DNA of 64,000 nt from CAG-791 sp963591995 (GTDB lineage: Bacteria > Bacillota > Clostridia > Lachnospirales > Lachnospiraceae), in the NCBI GenBank assembly GCA_963591995.1, contig CAVAUJ010000003.1, positions 7,475-71,474 on the forward strand. The letters are read 5' to 3'. The notes under the pieces were generated by a model. It ran no database searches and was not told where the DNA came from. It saw only the letters and a list, made by a program, of their open reading frames with translations. Below, in pieces: positions 51,191 to 59,849 of this stretch; the first letter of the stretch is position 1; each line of letters begins with the position of its first letter. The translations under genes and the position numbers were made by a program.

Positions 51191-52522
51191 ATGAACGAGC
51201 ATCGGGAGGAACTGGATCGGATCGGGAAAAGGATTCTGGAAGAGACCGGAACGGAGCTGTATCTGTCCATGCATTTTCTGGGACCTGCTCTGGGAACCCT
51301 TTCGCCGGTGATGGATCTGTCCACAACCTCCGTGGGAACGGATGCAGCCTTTGTGCGTTTCAACCCGAAATGTCTCATGACGCACTACATCGAGGATCCC
51401 TTCTGGCTGCGCCGCGTCTATCTGCACATGCTGCTGCATTGCATGTTCCGGCACATGTTCGCGGCAAAGCAGCATGCGGACGGCGAGCTGTGGAATCTGT
51501 GCTGTGACATTGCGGTGGAATCCGTGGTGGATTCCATGGAGAATCCGTCCGTATGCCGGCCGGTCCGGGAGAAACGGAATGCATACTATGAAGAACTGCG
51601 AAGAACCGCGGGCGTGTTGAGCGCTCAGAGGCTGTACCATGCATTTACCGCGGGGGAACGCAATTACAGCAAGGAGGCAGCCATGGCAGAGGAGTTCGCC
51701 ATGGACGACCACGGCTTCTGGGAGCGGATGGAGGAGCCGCAGGAGAGGCCGCCGGAGCTGCCGCAGACGCAGCCGTCGCAGCTGCCCTTTGTTCCGACAA
51801 AGCGACTTACCGAGGAGGAGTGGCGGCAGCTGGCGAATAAGGTCCGGCTGGAGATCACCTTCGGGAAGGAGGCGGCGGCCAAAACCGGCGAGTTCGTGCG
51901 GTATCTGTCCTGGGACGGAAGCGGACGGACCGATTACCGTGAATTTCTCAAGCGCTTTATGATCACCAGGGAAGAGTCCGGCATAGATCTTGATTCCTTC
52001 GACTACGGCTTTTATCATCTTGGCATGGAGATGTACGGCAATATGCCGTTGATCGAGGAAAATGAATACCGGGAGGCGACAAAGGTGCAGCAGCTCATCA
52101 TCGTGCTGGATACCTCGGCCTCCTGTCAGGAAACGCTGGTACAGAAATTCCTGAACGAAACGGCAGCCATGCTGCTGGGAAGCGATTCCTTCTATTTCCG
52201 CACAGACATCCATATTCTGGAATGCGATGACAGAGTGCAGAATGACATTGCGATCCGATCGCTCTCGCAAATGCGGGAGTATGCCGGGAGCTTCTGCTTA
52301 AAGGGCGGCTTTGGGACGGATTTTCGCCCCGCCTTTGCCTATGTGGAGGAGCTGCGCAGGAATAAGATCATCGGAAAGCCGAAGGGCCTTCTGTATTTTA
52401 CGGACGGAAAGGGAAGGTATCCCGCAAAGCCGACCGACTATGACACCGCATTTGTTTTCATCGCGGAAGAGGATCCGGACACCTCGGGGGTGCCGGGGTG
52501 GGCGATGAAGCTCTTTATCTGA
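51191..52522 (+). CDS. VWA-like protein with DUF2201 metallopeptidase-like domain
   Basis: The 443-residue protein has an N-terminal zincin-like region with HMLLHCMFRH near residue 78 (HxxxH plus a later His) and a C-terminal VWA-like domain with the MIDAS-type motif DTSAS near 305. Such proteins usually work with an upstream MoxR-type AAA ATPase. None is present here, but the LRR protein takes that position. It is cytosolic, with no signal or membrane helix. Confidence 0.85.
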   Translation: MNEHREELDRIGKRILEETGTELYLSMHFLGPALGTLSPVMDLSTTSVGTDAAFVRFNPKCLMTHYIEDPFWLRRVYLHMLLHCMFRHMFAAKQHADGELWNLCCDIAVESVVDSMENPSVCRPVREKRNAYYEELRRTAGVLSAQRLYHAFTAGERNYSKEAAMAEEFAMDDHGFWERMEEPQERPPELPQTQPSQLPFVPTKRLTEEEWRQLANKVRLEITFGKEAAAKTGEFVRYLSWDGSGRTDYREFLKRFMITREESGIDLDSFDYGFYHLGMEMYGNMPLIEENEYREATKVQQLIIVLDTSASCQETLVQKFLNETAAMLLGSDSFYFRTDIHILECDDRVQNDIAIRSLSQMREYAGSFCLKGGFGTDFRPAFAYVEELRRNKIIGKPKGLLYFTDGKGRYPAKPTDYDTAFVFIAEEDPDTSGVPGWAMKLFI

Positions 52523-52556
52523 GAAACGGATACATCAAAATGAAAAGGCAGAAGCA

Positions 52557-54803
52557 ATGACCAGAAAGAAGAACAGCAGAAAACAGCAGAAAAAGAGACG
52601 TAAGGCAGAGCAGGCGCGGCGTGCACGGCTGCAGGAGGAGAAGCGTTCTGCCGAAGGGCAGGACCTGCAGGAACAGGAGGAGGCTTCCGAGGAAGCTTCC
52701 GGTGAGGCAGATGAGGCTTCCGAGGAGGCTGCGGCAGGTCCTTCGGTGCAGGAAGAAGAGGCTGCGGCAGGGCCTTTTGTGCAGGAAGAAGAGCCGGTGA
52801 CAAGGCCTTTGGCGCAGGAAGAGGAGTCGGCAGAACCGGCACCTTTGACAGAAAAGAATACGGATGAGCCGGACGAAGAGCCCCCTTCTGCGGAAGAGGA
52901 TGCCCCTGCGGAAGAGGACGCCGGGCAGAGCGATTTCAGTAAGGAGGAGCTGGAAGAGGAGGAGATCGAGGAAAGGCACGCGGCGGGTAAGAAGGCGCGC
53001 AGAGCAGAAGATCGATCCGAAAGGCATGCGGAGCGTGCGCCGGAAAATCCGGCCAAAGAGGAGCGGACGCAGGCAGAGAGCGGAAAAGGAGAGAAGGAAC
53101 AGGAATCTCTGCCGGGAAAGGCCGTCCGCGGGATACTGTCTCTTTGGAGGACATTCTGCGGCTGGAAGCTCTGGGCCAGAGTCCTCGCAGCGGTGCTCGC
53201 AGTGGTGCTCGTCGTGGGCCTTGCGGGATATGGATATTTCCACAGCAAATACAGCAAGCTGAACATCAGCGACGGCAAATTCTCCAGCTCGGAGATTTCC
53301 ATGGAAAACGATGAGCAGGACGAGCTGGAAAACGAAGAGCTGCAGTCCAGGCAGGATGCCGGACAGCTGGAGGAGCAGGAGGCGGTGGAGGCCACCGGCG
53401 AAATCTGGTCAGACAGCAATGTGTTCAACATCCTTCTCATCGGAACCGATGATCGGACGAAGGAATTCAGCGACAATGCCCGAGGAGATACCTGCATGCT
53501 CCTCTCCCTCAACCGGGAAACGAACCAGCTGCACCTGATCAGCTTCGAGCGGGCCATCGGCGTGAAAATTCCGAGCGGCGATTACGAGGGACAGTGGGAC
53601 TGGCTCACGCACATGTTCTGGTACGGCGGTCCCTACATGATGACGCAGGTGATCCGCGAGAATTTCAAGGTGGATGTGACCAAGTATATCCGCGTCAACA
53701 TCCGAACCTTCATGCAGCTGGTGGACTCCGTGGGCGGTGTGGACATTGAACTGACCGAGGCGGAGTGCAACAACATCAACCATCCGGAGGGCACCTACAC
53801 GGCGGGCCACATTAAGGGTCTGCACGTAGAGGACACGGTGCAGCAGGATCTGGTGCCGGGGGTCAACCATCTGAACGGTGCGACGGCGATGTGCTATGCA
53901 AGGCTTCGCGCCATCGATGATGACTGGCACCGCGTGGAACGCCAGCGGAAGGTTATTCTGGCGGCGATGCAGAATCTCAAAAAGCTCAGCATTACGGATC
54001 TGGACGCATTGCTGAACGATGTGCTCCCGCTGGTGCAGACAAACCTTACGCAGATGGATATTGCCGGTCTGATTCCGGAGGCGGAAACCTTTCTGAACAT
54101 GGATTGTGATACCATCACGTTCCCGCTCTCGAACACCTACGGCCTCATGGACGGGATGTGCGGCAGACGTGTGCTGGCGCTGGATTTTGAGACCAATGCG
54201 CAGGAGCTGCAGTGCTTCCTCAATGGAGAGACCACGGCGCAGGAGCTGGAGGAGAAATATGAAAAATCCAATCTGGGGGATTATTCCTACCGGAATTCCG
54301 ACTCCTATCAGCAGAATTATCAGGATGCGGAGTCAGCGGTCGGAAGGAGCACCTACACCCAGGTGACGGGCAAATCGAAGCCGTCGCTGGTAGGAGAAGG
54401 AACCGCAGCGCAGACAGGGAGCGGTACTACCGGAACAACGGGCGGTGCAGCTGCCGGGGAAACGGCGGCAGAGACCGCAGACGCAGAGACGCAGGCCGCG
54501 GCTTCGTCTCTCGGGGAAGTGGAGTCGACCTCGGTGGATCCGAATACCGGTGTCGTGACCATTATCTATTACAATGCGGCCACCGGCGTGCGGACTGCCG
54601 TGGCATCCAATACGGCAAACGGAGCTACGACGGTGACCACCAACGATACGAACAGCGGTGCAACGTCGACGACCTATGCAGAGGGAACGGCCGCAGGGAC
54701 GGCAGAGGCTGCGGCTACGACAGGGACAGAGAATGCCGCAGCGGCCGGCACGGTCCCGGAGGCTGCGCAGACAGAGGAAAATACATCGATACAGACACCC
54801 TGA
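52557..54803 (+). CDS. LytR-CpsA-Psr (LCP) family glycopolymer transferase with long extensions
   Basis: LCP enzymes attach wall teichoic acid or other glycopolymers to peptidoglycan. The 748-residue protein has a basic start, an acidic Glu/Ala-rich cytosolic region with 11-residue repeats (about residues 50-95), a transmembrane helix at about 205-227 and the LCP domain at about 280-475 with FNILLIGTDDR, DTCMLLSLN and a MCYARLRAIDDDWHRVERQR segment carrying the conserved Arg residues. A Thr/Ala/Gly-rich extracellular tail (about 590-748) follows. Both extensions are far longer than in typical LCP proteins. Confidence 0.93.
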   Translation: MTRKKNSRKQQKKRRKAEQARRARLQEEKRSAEGQDLQEQEEASEEASGEADEASEEAAAGPSVQEEEAAAGPFVQEEEPVTRPLAQEEESAEPAPLTEKNTDEPDEEPPSAEEDAPAEEDAGQSDFSKEELEEEEIEERHAAGKKARRAEDRSERHAERAPENPAKEERTQAESGKGEKEQESLPGKAVRGILSLWRTFCGWKLWARVLAAVLAVVLVVGLAGYGYFHSKYSKLNISDGKFSSSEISMENDEQDELENEELQSRQDAGQLEEQEAVEATGEIWSDSNVFNILLIGTDDRTKEFSDNARGDTCMLLSLNRETNQLHLISFERAIGVKIPSGDYEGQWDWLTHMFWYGGPYMMTQVIRENFKVDVTKYIRVNIRTFMQLVDSVGGVDIELTEAECNNINHPEGTYTAGHIKGLHVEDTVQQDLVPGVNHLNGATAMCYARLRAIDDDWHRVERQRKVILAAMQNLKKLSITDLDALLNDVLPLVQTNLTQMDIAGLIPEAETFLNMDCDTITFPLSNTYGLMDGMCGRRVLALDFETNAQELQCFLNGETTAQELEEKYEKSNLGDYSYRNSDSYQQNYQDAESAVGRSTYTQVTGKSKPSLVGEGTAAQTGSGTTGTTGGAAAGETAAETADAETQAAASSLGEVESTSVDPNTGVVTIIYYNAATGVRTAVASNTANGATTVTTNDTNSGATSTTYAEGTAAGTAEAAATTGTENAAAAGTVPEAAQTEENTSIQTP

Positions 54804-54816
54804 GCGGTGTCTTCCG

Positions 54817-54860
54817 GGGAGCACGGAGGCTTGGAAACCCAAGCCTCCGTGCTCCCTTTT
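54817..54860 (+). terminator. Intrinsic terminator after the LCP gene
   Basis: A perfect 18-bp stem (54817-54834 with 54839-54856) with a four-base AAAC loop is followed by TTTT. It lies between convergent genes. On the minus strand there is no T-run, so it serves mainly the LCP gene. Confidence 0.85.
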
Positions 54861-55452
54861 ACGGTTCGGTCTGCCATCGCAGCTGTGCACCCCGGATATG
54901 GTCCCGGAGCATCTGATCGATGAAGGCCGCCAGCTGCTCCGGCGTGCGGCGAATCTCTCCGAGCAGCCAGCTTTCCAGCAAGCCGGCAATGGTGATCACA
55001 TACAGGTGCGTCATCAAGGCAACATCCTCCGCCGATACGCCGGGGACCGCGCCGATCTCCTGGCCGATCTCTTCGACGGCTCTTTGGACAATGACATGGA
55101 TATCCGCCTCGAAAAAGCGCTTCAGATGTTCGCGTCCGATGGATTTGAGGGAATTGAGACAAACGGCCCGGTTCTCCTCAATATAACGGAAAAGCTGCAG
55201 CAGATCCTCCTGCCAGAGGAGCATCCCCCGGTGCTGTTGCAGCAGGGATACGGCCTCCTGCTGGAACATCCATTGCAGGAGGTCGTAAACATTTTCAAAA
55301 TGGTAATAAAAGCTTTGCCGTCGGATCCCGCATCGCTCCGTCAAATCACGGATGGAAATCCGGTCAATGGGCTTTTGGGTCATTATCTCCTTGAGTGCAT
55401 CCGCCAGTGCATATTTGGTCCGGTCGGAGGCTGCATTCGTCGATCGTTCCAT
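54859..55452 (-). CDS. TetR/AcrR family transcriptional regulator
   Basis: The 197-residue protein has an N-terminal TetR helix-turn-helix (IDRISIRDLTERCGIRRQSFYYHFENVYDLLQWM, residues about 30-63) and an all-helical ligand/dimer domain resembling the TetR_C_8 (DhaS-like) type. It is divergent from the amidohydrolase gene and probably controls it. GGGAGAG precedes the ATG at 55452. The longer upstream frame does not fit the family. A TATACT at 55522-55517 could be its -10 box. Confidence 0.9.
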   Translation of the reverse strand: MERSTNAASDRTKYALADALKEIMTQKPIDRISIRDLTERCGIRRQSFYYHFENVYDLLQWMFQQEAVSLLQQHRGMLLWQEDLLQLFRYIEENRAVCLNSLKSIGREHLKRFFEADIHVIVQRAVEEIGQEIGAVPGVSAEDVALMTHLYVITIAGLLESWLLGEIRRTPEQLAAFIDQMLRDHIRGAQLRWQTEP

Positions 55453-55651
55453 AAAAACTCTCCCGCTTCGCTTCGGTACATGTCTGCGCCGGACAATTCC
55501 GCCCGGAATTTCCCAAAGTATACCACGCAATCTCCGGATGTTTTCGCCCGGTGTTCTGACAAATGGCATGGGTTTGACCGTTGCCCGCTCTTGGATAGGG
55601 GCGTTAAATTCTCCTCGTGCAGCCGCAGACGGCAGCACGCGAGCATTCATC

Positions 55652-55678
55652 GGAGAATTCGCCCGCGCGAAATTCTCC
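55652..55678. promoter_or_regulatory. Inverted repeat in the divergent TetR/amidohydrolase region
   Basis: GGAGAATTCGC (55652-55662) faces GCGAAATTCTCC (55667-55678), complementary with a single extra A. A further half-site AAATTCTCC is at 55606-55614. This is a good candidate TetR operator, placed 46 bases before the amidohydrolase start. Confidence 0.5.
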
Positions 55679-55724
55679 CTGTATCGCCGCAGAAAGGCTG
55701 CGGCTTAGACTTAGAAAGGAATGT

Positions 55725-56687
55725 ATGCGGTTTCAGAACAAGATCGATTTTCAGGCGCATTATCTTCCGAAAGCCTATTATGACTTTCTGGAGGAGGAGG
55801 GACTGTACTGCCCGGACGGATTTCCGACACCGGAGTGGGACGAGGAGTTTCAGCAGGAGGCGATGCGGGAGCTGGGCATCTCGTACGCCTTACTGTCCGT
55901 TTCTTCGCCGGGGGTATACACCGGCAACAAATTCCGCAGCCGCGAGCTGGCACGAAGAATCAACGAAGAGGGTGCGGAAATTGTTGCCCGTTCGCAGGGG
56001 AGGCTGGGCTTTCTCGCCACACTCCCCCTGCCGCATGTGCACAGCAGCATTTTCGAGGTGCGGCATTGCCTTGATGAGCTTCACGCGGCCGGTGTGGGGC
56101 TGATGACGAATTACGGCGGTGTGTATCTGGGCGATCACCGTCTGGATGAGCTGATGGAGGAATTGAACGGTCGCGGTGCATTGGCGGTGATGCATCCGAC
56201 ACAGCCCGCCGTTATGCAGCCGAATGTGAACGAAGAAATTCCGGTGCCGGCCTTTGAATATTTTGTGGAAACCACCCGCACCTTCATCAACATGGTACAG
56301 AATGACACCTTTACCCGATATCCGGACATCCGCTGGGTTATCCCTCACGGCGGCGCATTCCTGTCCGTTCTGGCGGATCGTTTCGAAAGCTTTGCATTGA
56401 TGCTGCGGTTTGCGGATCCGGACAGACGGGCGGACATCATGGAGGATATGGCCCATGTCTACTATGACATGGCGGGCTTTTCGGAGCAAAAGCAGCTGGA
56501 AATGCTGTTGCGGAATGTGGATGCAGATCATCTGCTCTACGGCTCCGACACGCCGTACACGGATCTTTCGGCCTGCATCGGCCAGGCAGAGGCGCTGGAA
56601 AATACGGAAAAGATTACGGAGCAGCAGAAGCAGATGCTCTTTACCGACAATGCACTTGCGCTGCTGAACAGACAAAATATCGCATAA
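55725..56687 (+). CDS. Amidohydrolase-2 family metal-dependent hydrolase/decarboxylase
   Basis: The 320-residue protein has the ACMSD-like TIM barrel. Expected ligands are seen in VMHPTQ (near residue 164), IPHGGAF (near 207) and YGSDTPY (near 273). The first metal motif, normally HxH (or ExH in resorcylate-type decarboxylases), reads QAH in DFQAHYLP (residues 8-15). One metal ligand is therefore changed. The reaction, C-C or C-N cleavage of a cyclic acid, is not assigned. Start ATG 55725 has AAAGGA upstream. A nearby ATG at 55721 is out of frame. Confidence 0.87.
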   Translation: MRFQNKIDFQAHYLPKAYYDFLEEEGLYCPDGFPTPEWDEEFQQEAMRELGISYALLSVSSPGVYTGNKFRSRELARRINEEGAEIVARSQGRLGFLATLPLPHVHSSIFEVRHCLDELHAAGVGLMTNYGGVYLGDHRLDELMEELNGRGALAVMHPTQPAVMQPNVNEEIPVPAFEYFVETTRTFINMVQNDTFTRYPDIRWVIPHGGAFLSVLADRFESFALMLRFADPDRRADIMEDMAHVYYDMAGFSEQKQLEMLLRNVDADHLLYGSDTPYTDLSACIGQAEALENTEKITEQQKQMLFTDNALALLNRQNIA

Positions 56688-56732
56688 GAGGCCGGCACAT
56701 CGTCTGTGCTGCCTGCGGAAGGGAAATTAACA

Positions 56733-57050
56733 ATGAAAGAAAGCAATCACGAACAGTATGATCTTGAGCTCAAGTCCCCCATGGGATGGATCAAAGTCAA
56801 GGGGGATCTTTTCATGGATACAGAAACGGAATTTCACGGCGAAGCCACACTGATGGGCCTTACGGTTCCGCTGACAGACTGCAGCAGAAACGGTTCGGTC
56901 TATCAGTTCAAGGCGTCTCCGCGGCTTCCCTTCGGGGTGCTGGAGGTTACGATTCTGGCCGTAATCCACGAGGACGGCACCGTCACCGGCACCGCCAATG
57001 CACCGCACCACCGCCCGATGGAGATTAAGGGACAGCGTGTAGGAGAGTAG
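56733..57050 (+). CDS. Small conserved-looking protein of unknown function
   Basis: The 105-residue protein is soluble and beta-rich, with no signal peptide, and resembles a lipocalin-like small barrel (DLELKSPMGWIKVKGDLFMDTETEFHGEA split over strands), but I do not recognise a family. AAGGGAAA precedes the ATG. It lies 45 bases after the amidohydrolase and before a terminator, so it is probably in the same transcript and controlled by the TetR protein. Confidence 0.7.
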   Translation: MKESNHEQYDLELKSPMGWIKVKGDLFMDTETEFHGEATLMGLTVPLTDCSRNGSVYQFKASPRLPFGVLEVTILAVIHEDGTVTGTANAPHHRPMEIKGQRVGE

Positions 57051-57057
57051 CCGGTTG

Positions 57058-57098
57058 CGAGGTTTTCTTCGGAAAACCTCGATTTATTTATTTTTTAC
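57058..57098 (+). terminator. Intrinsic terminator with TTCG tetraloop
   Basis: A ten-pair stem (57058-57067 with 57072-57081) around a TTCG loop is followed by ATTTATTTATTTTTT. It closes the amidohydrolase operon. Confidence 0.9.
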
Positions 57099-57126
57099 TT
57101 GAATCTTTTTGATGACATGCTATCCT
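57099..57126 (+). promoter_or_regulatory. Promoter of the MMPL transporter operon
   Basis: TTGAAT (57099-57104) and TATCCT (57121-57126) are 16 bases apart. Transcription would begin near 57133, right at the palindrome that follows. Confidence 0.45.
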
Positions 57127-57136
57127 ATATCACGTT

Positions 57137-57151
57137 ATGACCAAAGGTCAT
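57137..57151. promoter_or_regulatory. 15-bp palindrome at the MMPL start site
   Basis: ATGACCAAAGGTCAT is a perfect dyad (six-base arms, AAA centre) located where transcription should start. It is followed by a T-run, so it may be an operator or a weak early hairpin. Confidence 0.45.
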
Positions 57152-57205
57152 TTTTAAATCTTTTATGGGTGTAATGCTTTTTCTGTATTAGAAGGACGAC
57201 GGGCA

Positions 57206-59788
57206 ATGGAAGAAACGAAGAACACAGGCAATTCCGCAATGATACGAATCGCATCCTTTATTGTAGACAAGAGGATGCTGTTCTTCCTGATCTATATCAT
57301 CATGATGATCTTCTCGGTATTCTCCTCCAACTGGGTGAAGGTCAACAATGATCTGGCGGATTACCTTCCTTCCACCACGGAGACCAAGCAAGGCCTGGAG
57401 ATCATGGACAGGGAGTTCACTACCTTTGGCTCCGCGAAGATCATGGTGGCGAACATTTCCTTTCAGGACGCGCAGAAGCTCAAGGGCGAGATCGAGGATA
57501 TGGACGGCGTATCGACCGTGACCTTCACGACGGAGGATGCGGATCAGGAGGATTTCGTCCAGCATTACAACGACGGCTCTGCTCTGTACAATGTCAGCTT
57601 CTCCTATTCCGAAAACGATGACAGGGCATTGGAAGCGCTGGAGGGCGTGAAGGAGAACCTGTCCGCCTACGATATCTACGTGGAGACATCGCTCGGCAAC
57701 CAGCAGGCGGAGACCATTCAGGAGGAGATCAATAAGATCATGGTGCTGGTGGCCGTCGTTGTGGTGACGGTGCTCCTGCTCTCCTGTGAATCCTACGGCG
57801 AGATTCCGGTGCTGCTGCTGACCTTCGTGGCATCCATGATCATGAATGCCGGGACCAATTTCCTCATGGGGACCATTTCCTTCGTCTCCAACTCGGTTTC
57901 GTCCATTCTGCAGCTGGCACTGTCGGTGGATTATGCCATTATCTTCTGCAACCGTTACAAGGAGGAGCTGAGAGACTACGACGTGCACGATGCGGTGGTG
58001 GTCGCTCTTTCCAAATCCATTCCGGAGATCATGTCGAGCTCGCTCACCACGATTTCCGGTCTGATGGCCATGATCTTCATGCAATACCGCATCGGAGCGG
58101 ACATGGGAATTGTACTGATCAAGGCCATCCTGCTGAGCCTTCTGTCGGTATTCACGCTGATGCCGGGGCTGCTGGTCATTTTCTCCGGGGTTATGGCGCG
58201 GACCAAGCATAAGAGCTTTATTCCGAAGATCAGTGCGATCGGACATTTTGCCTATAAGTCCCGTTTCGTTCTGCCGGCGATTTTCGCCGTGGTCTTCGTC
58301 ACGTTCTGCGTGCTCTCCCAGAAAACGCCCTACGTTTACGGCTACTCTACGCTGGATACGCCCATCCGGAATGACCAGCAGAAGGCCGAGGAGCTGATGG
58401 ACAGCACCTTCGGTTCCCAGAACTATTGTGCCATTGTGGTGCCGGCGGGCAATTACCGGAAGGAAGCCAAGCTCATCAAGGATCTGGAGACCTACAGCGA
58501 GGTGGACTATTGTCAGGGACTGGCCAACACCGAGGCAATGGACGGCTATATGCTGACGGATGAACTCTCCCCCCGGGAATTCTCGGAACTGCTGGATCTG
58601 GATTATGAGGTGGCAGAGCTGCTGTATACGACCTATGCCGCGGATCAGGAGGAGTACGGGAGGATCGTCGGAGGAATTTCTTCCTATAAGGTTCCGCTCA
58701 TGGACATGCTGATGTTCGTCTATGAGAAGAGTGAGGAAGGCTATATTACGCTGGACGATGACCTCAGCAGCACGCTCTCCGATGCCTATCAGCAGATCAG
58801 CGACGGGCGCAAGCAGCTGGAAGGCGATGACTATGACCGCATTCTGGTCTATCTGACCATTCCGCTGCCGGAGCAGGACGATGCAGGGTTTGACTTTGTC
58901 GATACCATGCACAACCTGGCCCAGTCCTATTATGAAGGAGACTCCGTCTACGTCGTCGGCGACGCAACCTCCCAGAGGGATCTGCGGGATTCCTTCTCAC
59001 GGGACAACATTGTGGTCAGCGTGGTGTCCATTCTGTTCGTTCTGGTGATCCTGCTGTTCACCTTTAAGTCGGCCGGGCTGCCGGTGCTGCTGGTGGCGGT
59101 CATCGAGGGCGCGATCTTCATCAACTTCGGCATACCGACCATCACGCAGAGCAAGCTGTTCTTCATGGGCTACCTGATCGTCAGCTCCATCCAGATGGGT
59201 GCCAACATTGACTACGCCATCGTGATCTCCAGCCGGTACATTGAGTGCAGAAAGAGCATGGATCGGAGAGAGGCGGTAATCGAAGCATTGAATTTCGGCT
59301 TCCCCACGATCATTACCTCCGGCTCCATGATGATCCTGGCCGGTGTGTTCATCGGACAGATGACCTCGGACGCCTGCATTGCCGGCATCGGACAATGCCT
59401 GGGAAGAGGAACGACCATTTCCGTTATTCTGGTCATGTTCGTTTTGCCGCAGATCCTGATCATCGGGGACGGATTGATTGCCAAGACAACCTTCGAGCTG
59501 GAGCATCCGGTGAAGACCAAGGAGGAGTCCGGCACCGTTGTGATCAACGGCGCCATCCGCGGCACCATCAACGGTACCGTGGTGGGCACGATGAACGCGG
59601 TGGTTCGCGGAGATGTACGGGCCATGGTGGTATCGGGCAAGATCAACAAGGTGGATGACCCGAAGGCGGGAACCGAGGAGCAGGAGAAAATAACCGGGCC
59701 TGTGGCGGAAACCGACGCAGAGGATGTGAGCTACACAGAGGATGTGAGAGAAACAGAAACCGATGCAGGGACGGAAACCGAGGCATGA
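57206..59788 (+). CDS. MMPL/RND-superfamily transporter
   Basis: The 860-residue protein has 12 helices in two repeats with large extracellular loops after helix 1 (about residues 45-180) and helix 7 (about 395-610). Both halves have the SSD-like helices with ALSVDYAIIFCNRYKEE and MGANIDYAIVISSRYIE, where the Asp-Tyr pairs are proton-relay residues. MMPL proteins export lipids, siderophores or antibiotics and may move surface lipids. A charged C-terminal tail (about 770-860) contains short acidic Thr/Glu repeats. It is followed 61 bases later by the giant repeat protein, likely a partner. Confidence 0.93.
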   Translation: MEETKNTGNSAMIRIASFIVDKRMLFFLIYIIMMIFSVFSSNWVKVNNDLADYLPSTTETKQGLEIMDREFTTFGSAKIMVANISFQDAQKLKGEIEDMDGVSTVTFTTEDADQEDFVQHYNDGSALYNVSFSYSENDDRALEALEGVKENLSAYDIYVETSLGNQQAETIQEEINKIMVLVAVVVVTVLLLSCESYGEIPVLLLTFVASMIMNAGTNFLMGTISFVSNSVSSILQLALSVDYAIIFCNRYKEELRDYDVHDAVVVALSKSIPEIMSSSLTTISGLMAMIFMQYRIGADMGIVLIKAILLSLLSVFTLMPGLLVIFSGVMARTKHKSFIPKISAIGHFAYKSRFVLPAIFAVVFVTFCVLSQKTPYVYGYSTLDTPIRNDQQKAEELMDSTFGSQNYCAIVVPAGNYRKEAKLIKDLETYSEVDYCQGLANTEAMDGYMLTDELSPREFSELLDLDYEVAELLYTTYAADQEEYGRIVGGISSYKVPLMDMLMFVYEKSEEGYITLDDDLSSTLSDAYQQISDGRKQLEGDDYDRILVYLTIPLPEQDDAGFDFVDTMHNLAQSYYEGDSVYVVGDATSQRDLRDSFSRDNIVVSVVSILFVLVILLFTFKSAGLPVLLVAVIEGAIFINFGIPTITQSKLFFMGYLIVSSIQMGANIDYAIVISSRYIECRKSMDRREAVIEALNFGFPTIITSGSMMILAGVFIGQMTSDACIAGIGQCLGRGTTISVILVMFVLPQILIIGDGLIAKTTFELEHPVKTKEESGTVVINGAIRGTINGTVVGTMNAVVRGDVRAMVVSGKINKVDDPKAGTEEQEKITGPVAETDAEDVSYTEDVRETETDAGTETEA

Positions 59789-59849
59789 TGCCGCAGCTGA
59801 GCAGCAAATATCCGGGTAAGGAAACAGATAAGGAAACAGAAAGGATCGC

